Shown piece after piece: positions 16,760-27,017 of a stretch of DNA of 49,613 bases. Numbering within the stretch: position 1 is the stretch's first letter; every line of letters starts with the position of its first letter. The notes beneath the pieces are model-generated. The model saw only the letters and a program-made list of their open reading frames with translations. It had not been told where the DNA came from and ran no database searches. Source of the stretch: Deltaproteobacteria bacterium (GTDB lineage: Bacteria > Desulfobacterota > Binatia > UBA9968); contig JACQUW010000418.1 in assembly GCA_016210115.1 (NCBI GenBank), positions 1-49,613 on the forward strand. The letters are read 5' to 3'. The translations under genes and the position numbers were made by a program.

Positions 16760-16887
16760 TTTTCCACAAGCGCCTTCAGGTTTGCGACAAAGCCGAAAAT
16801 TTCATTTCTGGAAAGACCTTCGACGTGCCGGCGAACTTCAGCCGCAACACTCGTAGCGATATTGTCAAAAACGAGCCCCAACCACAA
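16747..16887 (-). CDS. Possible 46-residue protein overlapping the LD-carboxypeptidase start
   Basis: A short frame beginning at a TTG (16887, with AAAGGAT upstream on the minus strand) encodes an amphipathic helical peptide; its end reads NEIFGFVANLKALVEKWLN. Its stop lies 13 nt inside the LD-carboxypeptidase gene (whose ATG sits in AAATGGC), which would allow translational coupling. The frame is open further upstream to 17091, but that part runs antisense through repeated sequence and looks non-coding. No family recognised. Could be chance. Confidence 0.25.
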   Translation of the reverse strand: MWLGLVFDNIATSVAAEVRRHVEGLSRNEIFGFVANLKALVEKWLN

Positions 16888-17003
16888 GCCAGTTCTATCC
16901 TTTCGACTCGTCTCATGGCCTGTGTTCGGCGCAACCTCGGTTGACTTGAAAAGCAAGGACCGGTAAGAACTCAGGTGGGATCCCGGCGGTTTCCTGCTAG
17001 GCT

Positions 17004-17045
17004 TTTTCCACAGGGTCTCCCCAGGTTTTCCACAGGTTTTCCACA
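17004..17045 (+). promoter_or_regulatory. Array of three DnaA-box-like nonamers TTTTCCACA
   Basis: Identical nonamers TTTTCCACA occur at 17004-17012, 17026-17034 and 17037-17045, with a fourth at 16760-16768 abutting the LD-carboxypeptidase start. They fit the relaxed DnaA-box consensus TTWTNCACA and share orientation. Start-to-start distances of 22 and 11 nt keep the sites on one helix face. They lie just before the first DUF507 start. Whether DnaA binds is untested. Confidence 0.4.
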
Positions 17046-17049
17046 AGCT

Positions 17050-17325
17050 ATGAAAATCAGAGGTGAGCAAATCGACAGATTGGTGGATCATCTATTAAGA
17101 AGGTATAAGGAGAGAAAGCTCATCGTTCTCAAGTCAAAAGAATCAGATGTGAGGGAAAAAATCAAAAACATTATAGCGCAAAACTTTCACGAGGAGGAGA
17201 TCATCGAAGAAGAAGCGCGCAAGATGCTTGCATCGCACGCCGGCCAGGTCAAAGAGATGGACCACTACAAAATGTTCATTCTCATCAAACAAAAACTCGC
17301 CGAAAAGAAAGGATTCATACTTTGA
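17050..17325 (+). CDS. DUF507 family protein, copy 1
   Basis: A 91-residue, highly charged, almost entirely helical protein of the DUF507 family, whose function is unknown. The family-type start MKIRGEQIDRLVDHLLRRYK and the conserved C-terminus DHYKMFILIKQKLAEKKGFI are both present. I chose the ATG at 17050; the longer frame back to 16975 runs through the repeated TTTTCCACA sequence. It overlaps copy 2 by TTGA, showing translational coupling. The pair is followed by groES-groEL. Confidence 0.85.
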   Translation: MKIRGEQIDRLVDHLLRRYKERKLIVLKSKESDVREKIKNIIAQNFHEEEIIEEEARKMLASHAGQVKEMDHYKMFILIKQKLAEKKGFIL

Positions 17326-17597
17326 GCCGCCTTTCTGAAAGTCGAATTTCTCATCTTGCGCACCTTATTATCGATGGGTTAGGGAAAGGGAACGTGGCGG
17401 ATGTTGCGAACGAGAGCCGTGCTCTGGCAGAGACGAAATTAGTGTTGCAGGAATTTTTTGCCTCTCGTGATCGTCTAGACGAAATCGTTCGCCGCAAGAT
17501 CCAATCGCTGTCGCGTCCTGTACCTCTGGGAAGCCGAGAGTGGGATATTCTTTATCGGAAGTACCTCGAAGAGGAGGAAAGGAAGCAGAAAAGGTAG
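17322..17597 (+). CDS. DUF507 family protein, copy 2
   Basis: The second of two adjacent DUF507 paralogues, 91 residues. It starts at the TTG that overlaps the previous stop and shows the family pattern LSESRISHLAHLIIDGL at the N-terminus and LSRPVPLGSREWDILYRKY near the C-terminus. The two copies are diverged: copy 1 ends in KKGFIL, copy 2 in a basic EEERKQKR tail. Tandem DUF507 pairs occur in other lineages such as Aquificae and Deltaproteobacteria, which suggests a heterodimer; this is inference. Confidence 0.87.
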   Translation: MSRLSESRISHLAHLIIDGLGKGNVADVANESRALAETKLVLQEFFASRDRLDEIVRRKIQSLSRPVPLGSREWDILYRKYLEEEERKQKR

Positions 17598-17602
17598 CCC
17601 GC

Positions 17603-17633
17603 CTCTTGACAGTCAAGAGATGATGCTTAAATA
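17603..17633 (+). promoter_or_regulatory. Palindromic operator overlapping a putative groES promoter
   Basis: CTCTTGAC-A-GTCAAGAG (17603-17619) is a perfect 8-1-8 inverted repeat. TTGACA inside it (17606-17611), a 16-nt spacer and TAAATA (17628-17633) make a sigma-70-like promoter, so a repressor on the palindrome would block the -35 element. It is not the CIRCE sequence. No T-tract follows, so a terminator is unlikely. Confidence 0.5.
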
Positions 17634-17660
17634 TAGCCTGCTCGCTTCGACGACTTTTGT

Positions 17661-17675
17661 GTAAGCACCGCTTAC
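17661..17675 (+). promoter_or_regulatory. Second inverted repeat in the groES leader
   Basis: GTAAGC-ACC-GCTTAC, a perfect 6-3-6 inverted repeat lying 28 nt downstream of the putative -10 and 45 nt before the groES Shine-Dalgarno. It could be an operator or a short RNA hairpin in the leader. Confidence 0.35.
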
Positions 17676-17731
17676 CCAAAAAACTTTCTTTAAATTCAAA
17701 TAGTTACACTTAAACTCGAAAGGAGGTTGCA

Positions 17732-18022
17732 GTGAAAATCAGGCCTTTGCAGGATAGGGTCATTGTTAAGAGAATCGAAGAGGAGGAAAAGACCGCGGGA
17801 GGCATTATCATACCGGATACAGCAAAGGAAAAACCACAGGAAGGGCGAGTGGTGGCTGTAGGCAAGGGAAAATTGGATGAGAACGGCAAGGTCATGCCTT
17901 TAGACGTCAAGGTCAACGATCGAGTGCTCTTCGGCAAGTATGCGGGATCTGAAATTCAGATCGATGGAGAAGAGCATTTGATTATGCGCGAGGACGATAT
18001 CCTCGGTGTCATCGAAAAATAG
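17732..18022 (+). CDS. groES: Co-chaperonin GroES
   Basis: The 10-kDa heptameric lid of the GroEL folding chamber. Whole-family match over 96 residues: [20 protein letters not shown], the mobile loop [19 protein letters not shown] (about 20-38) that docks on GroEL, and the C-terminal [19 protein letters not shown] start at 17732 with a strong AAAGGAGG (17720-17727). Followed 44 nt later by groEL. Confidence 0.98.
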   Translation: MKIRPLQDRVIVKRIEEEEKTAGGIIIPDTAKEKPQEGRVVAVGKGKLDENGKVMPLDVKVNDRVLFGKYAGSEIQIDGEEHLIMREDDILGVIEK

Positions 18023-18054
18023 CCGAATATATAACTAGCGGAATATAAGGTTAG

Positions 18055-19716
<1,662 letters not shown>

Positions 19717-19733
19717 CTGCTCGCCTGTTATCG

Positions 19734-19786
19734 GCGGCCCGCACGCTTCGATTCAGCACTTGAAGCTGCGGGCCGCGTTTTTTTTT
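19734..19786 (+). terminator. Strong rho-independent terminator after groEL
   Basis: Perfect 10-bp stem GCGGCCCGCA (19734-19743) with TGCGGGCCGC (19767-19776), a 23-nt loop, then G followed by nine T residues. It closes the groESL operon 17 nt after the stop. Confidence 0.9.
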
Positions 19787-19795
19787 GCCCTTCCC

Positions 19796-19822
19796 TTGAC
19801 AACACTTCACTGTTCGTATTAG
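19796..19822 (+). promoter_or_regulatory. Putative promoter of the ffh-rpsP-trmD operon
   Basis: TTGACA at 19796-19801 is a perfect -35; TATTAG at 19817-19822 (15-nt spacing) or TTAGTC with 17-nt spacing could serve as -10. It lies directly after the groEL terminator and about 55 nt before ffh. Spacing is imperfect. Confidence 0.4.
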
Positions 19823-19875
19823 TCTAACGGTTTGATTTTCCGCTGAAATTATCCCGGCTTAGCTGGCCCCCGAAG

Positions 19876-21216
19876 ATGTTCGAAGCTTTAACTGACAAAC
19901 TGGAGCTGACCTTCAAAAAGCTTAGAGGTCAGGGGAAAATCAGCGAAACCAACATCGATGAGGCGCTGCGAGAGGTTCGAATCTCCCTCCTCGAAGCCGA
20001 CGTCCATTTCAAGGTAGTCAAAAGTTTTCTGGAATCCGTCCGAGCGAAGGCTCTGGGCCAGGAAGTCCTCCATAGTCTTACACCGGACCAGCAGTTCATC
20101 AAAATCGTAAGGGATGAGCTCACCTCCTTATTAGGAGGGGAACATCAAGATCTCGACTTAAAAGGGGCTCCGCCCGTGGTCATCATGCTCGTGGGCCTCC
20201 AAGGGTCGGGAAAGACAACGACTCTCGCAAAGCTTGCTCTCTTTTTAAAGAAAGAGAAGAAAAGGAGTCCTTACCTCGTCCCTGCCGATATCTATCGTCC
20301 CGCGGCAATCGAGCAACTCAAGGTACTTGCCCGGGAGCTTAAGCTTCCGGTTTACGATTCTAACCCCGAAACGGCTCCTCTCGTCATCTGCAAAAAATCT
20401 TTGGACGAAGCCAAAAAGCAGCTTTGTGACACGGTGCTCATCGATACGGCCGGAAGGCTTCACATAGACCAAGAACTTATGCAGGAACTGGGCGCCATCA
20501 AAGAAGGGGTCCATCCAAAACATATCCTGTTCACCGCCGACGCGATGACGGGTCAAGATGCCGTCAAACAGGCCCAGGGATTTAATGAATGGCTTGACCT
20601 CACGGGGATTGTTCTCACGAAACTGGATGGCGACGCTCGCGGAGGAGCCGCGTTGTCGATCAGGGAAATGGTCGGGAAGCCTATTTTCTTTGCCGGGATC
20701 GGCGAAAAAGTGGAAGCGTTGGAGGTATTCTATCCTGATCGGCTCGCCTCGAGAATCCTCGGCATGGGAGACGTCCTCTCGCTCATTGAAAAGGCGCAGC
20801 AGGTCTATGACCAGAAGGAAGTTCAAAGGCTCGAAAAGCTAACCAAAAAGAACCAATTTTCCCTTGAGGACTTTCAAGCCCAACTTCGACAGATTAAAAA
20901 AATGGGATCCGTCGGGGAGCTTCTTGAGCTTATTCCCGGCGTCAGAAAGCTGGCGCCGCAGGCGGATCTGAGTCAGGCCGAAGGCGAACTAAAAAGGGTT
21001 GAGGCCATCATTAACTCCATGACCGTCCAGGAAAGGCGCAATCCAACAATTCTCAATGGGAGCCGGCGACGCAGGATCGCCGGAGGGAGCGGGACAACGG
21101 TCACAGAAGTCAACCGATTGATGAAGCAATTTATGGAAATGAAAAAAATGATGCAGAGAGTCAACAAATTGGGGCCCCGAGCTTTGTTCGGCCGGGTACG
21201 CACCCCTTTCCATTAG
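19876..21216 (+). CDS. ffh: Signal recognition particle protein Ffh
   Basis: The SRP54 GTPase that binds signal peptides on the ribosome and delivers them to FtsY at the membrane. N domain (1-90), G domain with G1 loop [10 protein letters not shown] at 107-116, DTAGR near 192, [10 protein letters not shown] near 248, then the methionine-rich M domain ending [20 protein letters not shown]. Length 446 is normal. No 4.5S RNA gene was found in the window. Followed by rpsP 17 nt later. Confidence 0.98.
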   Translation: MFEALTDKLELTFKKLRGQGKISETNIDEALREVRISLLEADVHFKVVKSFLESVRAKALGQEVLHSLTPDQQFIKIVRDELTSLLGGEHQDLDLKGAPPVVIMLVGLQGSGKTTTLAKLALFLKKEKKRSPYLVPADIYRPAAIEQLKVLARELKLPVYDSNPETAPLVICKKSLDEAKKQLCDTVLIDTAGRLHIDQELMQELGAIKEGVHPKHILFTADAMTGQDAVKQAQGFNEWLDLTGIVLTKLDGDARGGAALSIREMVGKPIFFAGIGEKVEALEVFYPDRLASRILGMGDVLSLIEKAQQVYDQKEVQRLEKLTKKNQFSLEDFQAQLRQIKKMGSVGELLELIPGVRKLAPQADLSQAEGELKRVEAIINSMTVQERRNPTILNGSRRRRIAGGSGTTVTEVNRLMKQFMEMKKMMQRVNKLGPRALFGRVRTPFH

Positions 21217-21233
21217 AAGAAGAGGATCAGTTT

Positions 21234-21479
21234 ATGAGCGTGAAAATACGTTTAAGCCGGCACGGGGCGAAAAAGAACCCTTTCTATCGGATCGTCGTCA
21301 GCGATTCCCGTTCCCCACGCGACGGAAAGTACCTTGAACTGGTTGGAACTTACGATCCGAAGTCTGCTTCCGGTGGAGTAAAGATCAACCGGGAAAAAGT
21401 AGAAAAATGGCTGAGCCGCGGAGCTCAACCCAGTCAAACCGTTCGGGAGCTTTTGAAACGGGAGAAACAGAAAAACTAA
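21234..21479 (+). CDS. rpsP: 30S ribosomal protein S16
   Basis: An 81-residue S16 with the invariant start [20 protein letters not shown] and [23 protein letters not shown] component of the 30S subunit platform. The context ffh-rpsP-khpA-rimM-trmD-rplS is the classical ribosome maturation cluster. Confidence 0.98.
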   Translation: MSVKIRLSRHGAKKNPFYRIVVSDSRSPRDGKYLELVGTYDPKSASGGVKINREKVEKWLSRGAQPSQTVRELLKREKQKN

Positions 21480-21505
21480 TCCACTGACGGGAGGTGACCT
21501 GCTTG

Positions 21506-21742
21506 ATGAAAGAACTCGTACAATATCTGGCAAAGTCTTTGGTCAACAATCCCGATGCCGTCGAGGTCAAAGAAACACAAGGAGAAACCGCCTCGGTCTT
21601 GGAGCTGAAGGTAGCCAAGGAAGATCTGGGCAGAATCATAGGGAAGCAAGGAAGAACGGCAAAATCGATTCGCACGATTCTCAATGCCGCCGCCTCAAGG
21701 ACCAACCGAAAGGTTGTCCTGGAGATCGTCGAAGAAAAATGA
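21506..21742 (+). CDS. khpA: KH-domain RNA-binding protein KhpA
   Basis: A 78-residue single KH-domain protein. The RNA-binding GxxG loop is in LGRIIGKQGRTAKSIRTIL (around 45-60). KhpA binds structured RNA with KhpB and is encoded between rpsP and rimM in many bacteria, as here. I chose the ATG at 21506, which GGGAGGTGA (21489-21497) serves well; a GTG at 21494 would fall inside that ribosome site. Confidence 0.95.
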   Translation: MKELVQYLAKSLVNNPDAVEVKETQGETASVLELKVAKEDLGRIIGKQGRTAKSIRTILNAAASRTNRKVVLEIVEEK

Positions 21743-21817
21743 TAAAGGAGCGTCCATGATTCGCATTCGAGGAGTTCTATGGTGCTTGGTGCGGTGAACA
21801 ACCCGATTGACTAGAAA

Positions 21818-22330
21818 GTGGCCGTCCGCTTGGTCCCGATTGGGGAGGTCGTGACCACCCACGGAATCGAAGGGTGGTTGAAGCTAAGACTCTACAACCC
21901 AAACAGTATCGTTCTTTCCCCCGATAAGAAGGTTTACCTCGAGAAGGGCGAAGTCCGGTCTCAGCGACAGCTCCAGAAAACCAGGCCCCATAAGGGCTGT
22001 CTTTTGATCAAGCTTCCGGAGTGCAATCGAATTTCGGATGCCCAGCAGTGGGTGGGGTGCATTGTTTCCCTTCCGGAGGATGAACTCGAGCCGCTGGATT
22101 CAGGCGAATACTATTACTACCAGACGGTCGGACTTGAAGTATTCGATCTGCAGGGCAATTTCATTGGCAAGGTGACCCGTGTTTGGTTCAAAGAAGGAGG
22201 AGATCTTCTGGTGGTGAAAGGACCAGCAAGGGAGCACCTGATCCCGGCTGTCAGGGAAATCATTGAAAAAATCGATCTTCCTGAAGGCAAAATAATCATC
22301 AACCCTCCTCCGGGCCTCCTCGATCTTTAA
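21818..22330 (+). CDS. rimM: Ribosome maturation factor RimM
   Basis: RimM binds S19 during 30S head assembly. N-terminal barrel starts VRLVPIGEVVTTHGIEGWLK and the C-terminal PRC-barrel contains YYYYQTVGLEVFDLQGNFIGKV and LIPAVREIIEKIDLPEGKIII. 170 residues, normal. The GTG start at 21818 has only a weak ribosome site (CTAGAAA), hinting at low translation or coupling; a 13-codon frame at 21756 (ATGATTCGC, good AAAGGAG before it) lies just upstream. Confidence 0.95.
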   Translation: MAVRLVPIGEVVTTHGIEGWLKLRLYNPNSIVLSPDKKVYLEKGEVRSQRQLQKTRPHKGCLLIKLPECNRISDAQQWVGCIVSLPEDELEPLDSGEYYYYQTVGLEVFDLQGNFIGKVTRVWFKEGGDLLVVKGPAREHLIPAVREIIEKIDLPEGKIIINPPPGLLDL

Positions 22331-22339
22331 ACCCGATCT

Positions 22340-22381
22340 CAACGCCGGGCGCTCTCCAGGGCGTTGAAAGTGCTTTCAACG
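22340..22381 (+). promoter_or_regulatory. Two mutually exclusive hairpins in the rimM-trmD spacer
   Basis: CGTTGAAAG-TG-CTTTCAACG (22362-22381) is a perfect 20-nt palindrome. Its left arm overlaps GGCGTTG (22360-22366), which pairs perfectly with CAACGCC (22340-22346). Only one structure can form at a time, as in an attenuator or translational switch. No T-tract follows. The trmD ATG is 23 nt downstream. Confidence 0.45.
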
Positions 22382-22403
22382 ATCCTTCTCCCGAGCAGAA
22401 GCT

Positions 22404-23684
22404 ATGTTGCGGTTCCACATAATTACCATCTTCCCGGAGATGTTCTCCTCTCCCCTAAGCCATAGCATTCTCAAGAAAGCGCAGGAGAAGGGGATGATCT
22501 CCGTCGGTCTGTCGGACCTGAGGGGCTATACGACGGACCGTCATCGGACTACAGACGATTACCCTTACGGCGGCGGACAGGGAATGGTCATGAAACCGGA
22601 GCCTCTGGTGGCCGCCATTGAAGATGCCCGGCAAATATCAAGAAAACCCCGCGTTATTCTCCTCACGCCAAGGGGCAGGGTTTTTGATCAGGCGGAGGCG
22701 AGCCGGTTGGCCCAAGAGGAAGAGCTGGTTTTGATATGCGGGCGATACGAGGGCGTGGATGAGAGGGTCTCCTCGTTCGTCGATGATGAACTCTCTATCG
22801 GAGATTATACGTTAAGCGGGGGCGAACTGGCGGCTTTGGTTATTATTGACTGCGTCACCCGATTAATTCCCGGTGTTCTGGGAAATGTTAAATCACCTCA
22901 GGAGGATTCCTTTTCGACCGGTCTGCTGGAGTATCCCCAATACACGCGACCTGAGGAATTCAGAGGCATGAAGGTGCCGGAAATACTGCTTTCGGGCGAT
23001 CACATGAAAATAAATAAATGGCGCCGCGAGATGAGCCTGAAGTTAACAGCCGAACGGCGCCCGGATCTTATTAACAAGCAGCAATCAAGCGAGGAGGAAA
23101 TAAAGCTGCGCCAGGTTCACCCGACGCGCCTTTACGCCGCCTTGCTTCACTATCCGGTCTATGACAAGAACGGCCGGGTGGTCACGACCGCGGTCACTAA
23201 CATGGATATTCACGACATCGCTCGATCGGCCCGCACGTACGGCCTCCGAGGGTTCTACGTTGTGACTTCAGTCAAAGCTTTGCAGAAGCTGGCGCAAAAG
23301 ATTATCACGCATTGGGAGACCGGTTACGGCAGCGAGTACAACCACACCCGCAAGGAGGCTCTTGCCCGGGTTCGTTTGAAAGATACTCTGGATGATGTCA
23401 TCATCGACGTGGAGCGGGAATGCGGGGAGAAACCTCGCCTGGTCATGACTTCAGCGCGATCCGGCAAAGGAAGAACCCCTTTCGGTGAAGCGCGGAACAT
23501 GTTAGAAAAAGAGCCTTCCGTGCCTTTTCTGCTACTGTTCGGAACAGGATGGGGTCTAACGGATGCGGTTCTGGCTGATTCAAATTACATCCTTGAGCCG
23601 ATTGAGGGCGGAACCGACTACAACCACTTATCCGTACGTTCGGCAGCGGCCATCATCCTGGATCGGCTTTTAGGAAAACAATAG
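22404..23684 (+). CDS. trmD: TrmD tRNA (guanine(37)-N1)-methyltransferase fused to a second SPOUT methyltransferase domain
   Basis: Residues 1 to about 230 are a complete TrmD, which makes m1G37 in tRNAs with SAM: start [47 protein letters not shown], and the knotted SAM site [18 protein letters not shown]. Residues about 240-426 match the TrmD-associated RNA methyltransferase family (PF09936): [50 protein letters not shown] and [19 protein letters not shown]. In many Deltaproteobacteria the second domain is a separate gene between trmD and rplS; here both are one 426-residue protein with no intervening stop. Its own RNA target is unknown. Confidence 0.95.
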   Translation: MLRFHIITIFPEMFSSPLSHSILKKAQEKGMISVGLSDLRGYTTDRHRTTDDYPYGGGQGMVMKPEPLVAAIEDARQISRKPRVILLTPRGRVFDQAEASRLAQEEELVLICGRYEGVDERVSSFVDDELSIGDYTLSGGELAALVIIDCVTRLIPGVLGNVKSPQEDSFSTGLLEYPQYTRPEEFRGMKVPEILLSGDHMKINKWRREMSLKLTAERRPDLINKQQSSEEEIKLRQVHPTRLYAALLHYPVYDKNGRVVTTAVTNMDIHDIARSARTYGLRGFYVVTSVKALQKLAQKIITHWETGYGSEYNHTRKEALARVRLKDTLDDVIIDVERECGEKPRLVMTSARSGKGRTPFGEARNMLEKEPSVPFLLLFGTGWGLTDAVLADSNYILEPIEGGTDYNHLSVRSAAAIILDRLLGKQ

Positions 23685-23703
23685 CTAAAGGGAGACCAAT
23701 CGT

Positions 23704-24057
23704 ATGAACACCTTAGACCGCATCGAGACGGAACAAATCAGAGCTGACGTGCCCGTTCCCAGGCCCGGCGAGACCGTGCGCGTCCACGTGAAGGTGGTCG
23801 AAGGGGAAAAAGAGAGAACGCAGGTTTTCGAAGGCATCGTCATCGGAGTTTCAGGAAAAGGAAACCGGAAGACGTTCATGGTCCGTAAGATCTCCTATGG
23901 CATAGGGGTGGAACGGATCTTTCCGCTTCACTCGCCGCGCATTGAAAGAATCGAAGTCGTCTCGAGGGGCAAAGTCCGGCGCGCCAAACTTTATTATTTG
24001 AGAGAGAGAACCGGTAAGGCGGCAAGACTTTATAGTGAAGAGCGTCGCGGAAGCTAG
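23704..24057 (+). CDS. rplS: 50S ribosomal protein L19
   Basis: A 117-residue L19 with [40 protein letters not shown] and the basic C-terminal [20 protein letters not shown]. Located at the 30S-50S interface. Last gene of the block, 19 nt after trmD. No hairpin terminator is visible downstream. Confidence 0.98.
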   Translation: MNTLDRIETEQIRADVPVPRPGETVRVHVKVVEGEKERTQVFEGIVIGVSGKGNRKTFMVRKISYGIGVERIFPLHSPRIERIEVVSRGKVRRAKLYYLRERTGKAARLYSEERRGS

Positions 24058-24141
24058 GCTTGCGAGCAGTTGCCGCATCTTAATTCTGCGAAGAAGTTCT
24101 CCAGAGGACGCAGCCTTGGACGTGCACGCTGAGCCGTCACT

Positions 24142-24537
24142 CTAGATCCTTTTCTTTGCGCTCAGCGCCGAGTGCTGCGACGAAGCGATTTTGCCTTCCC
24201 CCTCGAACATCCCCCCCGGGTGGATCTTTAGCCTCCCTACGCGGATTTCTCCCTTCAGGCGGCCTCCCGGCAAGATCTCAAGCCAGCCGGTCACATGAAC
24301 TTTTCCGAGAAGTCTTCCTTCGACTTTCAGGTTGTCGGCTGAGATCTCGCCCTCCACCTCCGCATTCGAGCCTATGACCAGAAGTTCCCGGGCCTTGAGC
24401 TCACCATGGAAGGAACCGTCAATTTTTACGGGGAGATCATAGATGAGCCGACCCGAAACGGCGCTCCCGTGCGCAACTACCGTCCTTGGCGGGCTCTCGA
24501 CAAACGGAGGATAAGTGGGATCTGGCCGAACCATCAT
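24142..24537 (-). CDS. Bactofilin (polymer-forming cytoskeletal protein)
   Basis: A small beta-helical protein that polymerises without nucleotide into filaments affecting shape, polarity or envelope sites. The repeating short beta-rungs are visible across about 35-115: GSFHGELKARELLVIGSNAE, VEGEISADNLKVEGRLLGKV, GWLEILPGGRLKGEIRVGRL, HPGGMFEGEG. Unstructured tails flank the core. I chose the ATG at 24537; a TTG at 24543 is also in frame. It is transcribed against rplS and divergently from rarA. No LytM peptidase partner is adjacent. Confidence 0.87.
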   Translation of the reverse strand: MMVRPDPTYPPFVESPPRTVVAHGSAVSGRLIYDLPVKIDGSFHGELKARELLVIGSNAEVEGEISADNLKVEGRLLGKVHVTGWLEILPGGRLKGEIRVGRLKIHPGGMFEGEGKIASSQHSALSAKKRI

Positions 24538-24677
24538 CAGCAACCAGCCTCATTCATGTCAGTGTGAGGATAGCATTCCCGAAGATCCAGGGAAATAGGG
24601 GCGCCTCGCTCGCCGTGGGCCCTGCCTTTCGTCGACCTGAGTGTGCTCCTTCCAAGGATTGTGATAAGATCTAACTT

Positions 24678-26030
24678 GTGGACCTTTTCGATTCCCCTCA
24701 GCCAAAGAGGGAGCGCCGCGCCGCGATCCCGCTTGCCGAGCGCATGCGTCCGCTCAATTTGGACGAATTCGTAGGGCAGCAGCATCTGGTTGCTCAAGGA
24801 AAACTGCTGCGCCAGATGGTCGAAACAGGCGCACCTCGATCTATGATCTTTTGGGGGCCGCCCGGAAGCGGAAAAACGACCTTAGCACAGATCGTCGCCC
24901 GCTCGGGTAGAGCGACCAGCATCCATTTCTCGGCCGTCTCGTCGGGCGTCAAAGAGCTCAAGCGGATCATCGAAGAAGCGCAGCGCCTGCACCGGCTCGG
25001 GACACCAACGATCTTGTTTGTCGATGAGATCCATCATTTCAACAAAGCGCAGCAGGACACGTTTCTCCCCCACGTCGAAAACGGCACGATTATCCTGATC
25101 GGCGCCACCACGGAAAATCCCTCTTTCGAGCTGATCCCGCCGCTCCTTTCCCGATGCCAGATACTGGTCCTTGATCCTCTTTCGCCGGAGGCGATCGGCG
25201 TGATCATTGACCGGGCGCTCCAGGAGCCTGGTCGTGGCCTGGAGTCAATGGGATTACATATCGCGCCTGAAGCTCGAGAATTTCTTATTCAACAATCTCA
25301 AGGAGATGCCCGAATCGCCCTGAATGCTCTGGAAGCGGCGGCCGCGCTCCTCCATCACAAGGGCAAGGGAAAAGAAATTCAACTCACCGACGTCCAAGAG
25401 GGCTTGCAGAAGAAAGCTTTGCCGTATGACAAATCCGGAGAGGAACACTACAACATCGTCTCCGCCTTCATTAAAAGCCTTCGGGGCAGCGATCCGGATG
25501 CGGCCCTCTACTGGCTTATGAGAATGCTTGAAGCAGGCGAAGATCCGCTTTTTATCGCCCGGCGAATGATCATTTTCGCCGCTGAGGACGTCGGCAATGC
25601 GGATCCCCAGGCCCTTCAAGTGGCGGTCGCTGCCAAAGATGCCTTCCACTTCGTGGGTCTCCCGGAAGGAAAAATTCCACTGGCTCAGGCGGCTACTTAT
25701 TTGGCCACGGCGCCGAAATCTAATGCTTCCTATAAAGCGATGCTTGCGGCTTCCGAAGATGTCAGGAACAAAGGAGCTTTACCCGTGCCGCTCCACCTGC
25801 GTAATGCGCCGACGCCTCTCATGGAAAAAATGGGATATGGAAAGGGCTACCGTTACGCTCATAACTATCCGGACCATATAGTGGACCAAGATCATTTTCC
25901 CGAAGCGCTCAACGGCAAAAAGTACTACGTCCCTTCGGAATCTGGCTACGAAAAAACGATCCGGGAGCGAATGAGAGCCTGGGAGGAGACAAAACGAAGA
26001 ATTTCGCAGGTCACCGACAGAAAGAGCTAG
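24678..26030 (+). CDS. rarA: Replication-associated recombination protein A (RarA/MgsA AAA+ ATPase)
   Basis: RarA acts at stalled replication forks and is related to clamp loaders. Walker [10 protein letters not shown] at 60-68, Walker [17 protein letters not shown] near 112-127, sensor 1 [10 protein letters not shown] and the family-specific C-terminal tetramerisation region ([32 protein letters not shown]). 450 residues. GTG start at 24678 without a clear ribosome site. Convergent with the UbiA gene. Confidence 0.95.
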   Translation: MDLFDSPQPKRERRAAIPLAERMRPLNLDEFVGQQHLVAQGKLLRQMVETGAPRSMIFWGPPGSGKTTLAQIVARSGRATSIHFSAVSSGVKELKRIIEEAQRLHRLGTPTILFVDEIHHFNKAQQDTFLPHVENGTIILIGATTENPSFELIPPLLSRCQILVLDPLSPEAIGVIIDRALQEPGRGLESMGLHIAPEAREFLIQQSQGDARIALNALEAAAALLHHKGKGKEIQLTDVQEGLQKKALPYDKSGEEHYNIVSAFIKSLRGSDPDAALYWLMRMLEAGEDPLFIARRMIIFAAEDVGNADPQALQVAVAAKDAFHFVGLPEGKIPLAQAATYLATAPKSNASYKAMLAASEDVRNKGALPVPLHLRNAPTPLMEKMGYGKGYRYAHNYPDHIVDQDHFPEALNGKKYYVPSESGYEKTIRERMRAWEETKRRISQVTDRKS

Positions 26031-26090
26031 GTCCCCTGTGTCCAACTGAAGTGGCGACTTCTACGCAAGGCACTCTAACCTCAAATAATC

Positions 26091-27017
26091 TTACCAGAGA
26101 CCGGTCATGTGTAGCACGATAAAGGCCATGAAGCCCAAGGATGTGAGCGTGTGAATTCCCATGATGCGCCGGTAGTTGCTCAGCACTTCTGTACTCTGAA
26201 AGCTGCGCGCCCACTGCGCCGTCCCGGTAAGCAAAGTACCGTAGAAACTGGCTATGATAAGCGTATCAATTAGCCCAAACCACCAGCCAATCATGACTGC
26301 CATCAAGCCCACCGCCAGGCTCTGCGTAATGATGGCAAACGTAAACAATCGCCGGGGACCGGCCCACACCGCGAAAGTCCAATCGCCTCGAGTGCGATCT
26401 TCATCCATCTGATAGATTTGCGTTAGTGGGTAGAAGCCTGTGGTAGCCAGTGTAACGGCGAGCATGCCTAACCAGCTTGCACCGTCGACAGCCGCGAGGT
26501 CGGGCCTGGTGCAGACCCAACCGCCGAGCGAAGCCAGTGTGCCCTGGCCCAGCGCCACAGTGCACAGACCGACCAATGGCCGGCTTTTCCACCGGAGGCG
26601 TGGATGCGAGTAGGCGAGTCCCATGAGGGAAATCAACAGGTAAATGATCCAAAAGTGGAGATTCACGAAAGCAGCCAGAATGAGGCCGAAAGCCTGTACG
26701 ATCAAGGAGAAGGGAAACAGGGCTTGGGTGACTGGAGGAGGTTTGAGCAAACCGCCCACGGGTCCCTGATCGCGATCGTAGTAGGAATTGAAAGCGGTGA
26801 TGCCGCCGTAAAGAAAGATGTGGAAGGCCAGAAATGCCAGCCAGAAGACATGATCGGGCCGGCCACCGGCTAGAAAGTAACCCCAGAGAAAGATAGGTGC
26901 TAACAAGAGTTGAAAGTGCAGCCGAAGGTGAACGATAAGATCACGAGCTAACGCGAAGTGACTACGATTTTTGAGCACGCCCGAAAATTCCAAATCTCGC
27001 TTTGTTTCGGTACTCAA
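26091..27017 (-). CDS. UbiA-family prenyltransferase
   Basis: An integral membrane prenyltransferase of 308 residues with about eight or nine helices. Both metal-diphosphate motifs are visible: NSYYDRDQG (N77, D81, D83) and YQMDEDRTRGD (202-212). UbiA enzymes attach an isoprenoid chain to an aromatic or other acceptor, as in ubiquinone, menaquinone, heme O or chlorophyll synthesis. No pathway partner lies beside it, so the acceptor is unknown. Start MSTETKRDLE at 27017. Confidence 0.88.
   Translation of the reverse strand: MSTETKRDLEFSGVLKNRSHFALARDLIVHLRLHFQLLLAPIFLWGYFLAGGRPDHVFWLAFLAFHIFLYGGITAFNSYYDRDQGPVGGLLKPPPVTQALFPFSLIVQAFGLILAAFVNLHFWIIYLLISLMGLAYSHPRLRWKSRPLVGLCTVALGQGTLASLGGWVCTRPDLAAVDGASWLGMLAVTLATTGFYPLTQIYQMDEDRTRGDWTFAVWAGPRRLFTFAIITQSLAVGLMAVMIGWWFGLIDTLIIASFYGTLLTGTAQWARSFQSTEVLSNYRRIMGIHTLTSLGFMAFIVLHMTGLW

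Noticed and set aside
17603..17619. Palindrome after DUF507 considered as a terminator
   Set aside because: No T-tract follows and a perfect -35 hexamer lies inside it, so an operator fits better.
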